NCBI GenBank assembly: GCA_945957375.1
Contig: CAMFKX010000021.1
Span: forward strand, 1-32,973
Origin: an uncultured Roseiarcus sp.
Lineage (GTDB): Bacteria; Pseudomonadota; Alphaproteobacteria; Rhizobiales; Beijerinckiaceae
Direction of reading: 5' to 3'
Length of the DNA stretch: 32,973 nt
Positions 32,001-32,973 of the stretch are shown here, in pieces. A program made the position numbers and the translations under genes. Numbering within the stretch: position 1 is the stretch's first letter; every line of letters begins with the position of its first letter. Under the pieces are notes generated by a model, which saw nothing but the letters and a program-made list of their open reading frames with translations, did not search any database and was not told the DNA's origin.

Positions 32001-32729
32001 TCAGCGCTCCCGCTTGGCCCTTCCGGCGGCGGCGCTCAGCATGTGGCGGTAGGTGCCGTCGAACACGGTGTCGGTCGCCGAGGTCCAGGTGCTGTCCGCC
32101 GCCAGTCGGCCGCGGCTCTCATAAATCCGCTCGGACTGGAGCGCCCGTTCCGCAGCTTCGTCCTCGCCCATGGCGACGAGTTCGAATTCGGCCTCCTCCG
32201 GCACCACGAGAATCTGAACGAACGGCTCGCCGGGGCGGAAAATGTGGACGCCGCCCTCCGGAGGCGCCTTGAACACCAGAAAGTAGGTCATCGGCCACCA
32301 GCGCCGGATGAGCGCCGGAATCGCCACGGGGGTCGTGTGGGTGGGGTCGGTATAGAAGCGCGGATGCGGCTCGGTGCGTATGGCGAAGCCTTCCTCGACC
32401 TTGAGGTCGAGCGAAAGCTGGAAGGTGTAGTAGAGGTCGCCGAACGGCCGGAACGGCGGCCATTCGCCGCCATGCTGCTCGGGCGGCGGGCCGAAATCGC
32501 CGGCCAGGTGAACCCGGCCGCCGCGCGTCCCGACCGCCAGCGTATTGGGATAGGGATAGAACAGCTCGATGCCGTAGCGCGCGGCTTCCGAGAACGGCAG
32601 GCAATGCCACGCCTGCTCCATCGCGCCGTCCTTGCGCGGCTGCCGCTCGCCCGCCCAGCCGGGCGACTCGAGTTTGGTGCGGCGCGGAGCCAGATTGGGC
32701 GTGTACGAGCGAACCTTGACCTGATGCAT
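32001..32729 (-). CDS. DUF6065-like protein of unknown function
   Basis: A 242-residue soluble protein without signal peptide. The pattern 'AWHCLPFSEAARYGIELFYP' near residue 42 and the later 'FAIRTEPHPRFYTDP' and 'MTYFLVFKAPPEG' segments fit DUF6065-type proteins as I recall them (AYRCLP-ANA-GWEI core); this is a recollection, not a search result. The C-terminal helix is charged (EDEAAERALQSERIYESRGR). Start at ATG 32729, seven bases after GGAGGGG; the frame is open 14 codons further without a site. Convergent with the histidine-rich gene, 28 bases apart. Confidence 0.65.
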   Translation of the reverse strand: MHQVKVRSYTPNLAPRRTKLESPGWAGERQPRKDGAMEQAWHCLPFSEAARYGIELFYPYPNTLAVGTRGGRVHLAGDFGPPPEQHGGEWPPFRPFGDLYYTFQLSLDLKVEEGFAIRTEPHPRFYTDPTHTTPVAIPALIRRWWPMTYFLVFKAPPEGGVHIFRPGEPFVQILVVPEEAEFELVAMGEDEAAERALQSERIYESRGRLAADSTWTSATDTVFDGTYRHMLSAAAGRAKRER

Positions 32730-32860
32730 CGGGCGACCCCTCCAAAGCCGATGAACGCACAGGCGATGCACAGCGTTCCCGCTTCACCGCAATACGAGCG
32801 CGTAGAAAACGATCCGGCGCTGGAGTCCCACGACCTGATCGGCCCGCAAGAGCGCAGACC

Positions 32861-32885
32861 TCATCCTAAGCTTGTCGAAGGATGA
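32861..32885. repeat. Short dispersed palindrome (CTCATCC..GGATGA type)
   Basis: TCATCCT (32861-32867) and AGGATGA (32879-32885) flank AAGCTTGTCGA. This is a copy of the well-known 'CTCATCCTGAGCTTGTCGAAGGATGAG' intergenic element of Alphaproteobacteria. The 88 bases after it to the window edge hold no gene I can support. Confidence 0.75.
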
Positions 32886-32973
32886 TCCAGCCGTCTCGAC
32901 CGTCGCCCATCTGGAGCGTCCTTTGATGTGGTGGACGGCGCCCTTACGGCATCTGAGGTGCCAAGATGGCGCT

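Overview
The window is high-GC chromosomal DNA with tightly packed genes on both strands, strong GGAGG-type ribosome binding sites and several GTG/TTG starts. Several things suggest an alphaproteobacterium of the Hyphomicrobiales (Rhizobiales), perhaps near Beijerinckiaceae or Methylocystaceae: the Rhizobium-type asparaginase, the Hint-domain repeat protein, the short 'CTCATCC..GGATGA' and 'GCGAGGAGC..CGATCC' intergenic repeats, and the PQQ alcohol dehydrogenase. This placement is inferred from gene families, not from a marker gene. I see no rRNA, tRNA, CRISPR array, insertion sequence or phage module.

Layout. 1-4.9 kb: the tail of a membrane protein, a SorC-type sugar-responsive regulator, two small unknown genes, and a PQQ alcohol dehydrogenase with a diheme c4-like cytochrome as its probable electron acceptor. 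4.9-10.4 kb: mixed single genes (periplasmic ankyrin protein, L-asparaginase II, CBS-BON protein, Gly/Tyr-rich lipoprotein, SDR epimerase-like protein, secreted unknown, ABM-fold protein, small CPH/CxxC protein). 10.6-16.4 kb: a complete pyruvate dehydrogenase operon on the minus strand, aceE-aceF-lpd, with homodimeric E1 and a lipoyl domain on both E2 and E3. 16.6-21.1 kb: a membrane protein, a class III nucleotide cyclase with a two-helix tail, 5-hydroxyisourate hydrolase, a DUF2721 protein, inorganic pyrophosphatase and an acyl-CoA ligase. 21.2-24.5 kb: a MarR-EmrA-EmrB efflux operon with start/stop overlaps, a clear promoter and an overlapping operator-like palindrome. 24.7-28.3 kb: a 1210-residue protein with four near-identical repeats of about 255 residues and a C-terminal Hint (autoprocessing) domain. 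28.4-30.8 kb: a metallo-beta-lactamase-fold hydrolase and a DUF4260 membrane protein, divergent from a LysR regulator that is frameshifted near its end. 30.9-33.0 kb: a small secreted protein with a sorting-signal-like tail, a histidine-rich secreted protein and a DUF6065-like protein.

How genes work together. The PQQ dehydrogenase and cytochrome form a periplasmic alcohol-oxidation pair, split by a strong intrinsic terminator that probably sets their ratio. AceE, AceF and Lpd form the whole pyruvate-to-acetyl-CoA complex. MarR should repress its own operon and release the EmrAB-type pump when a ligand binds. The LysR gene and the DUF4260/hydrolase pair look like a regulator-target unit. I found no clear new defence or multi-gene system. 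The most unusual items are the Hint repeat protein, the lanthanide-type active site of the PQQ enzyme, the small protein with a sorting-like tail and the frameshifted regulator.
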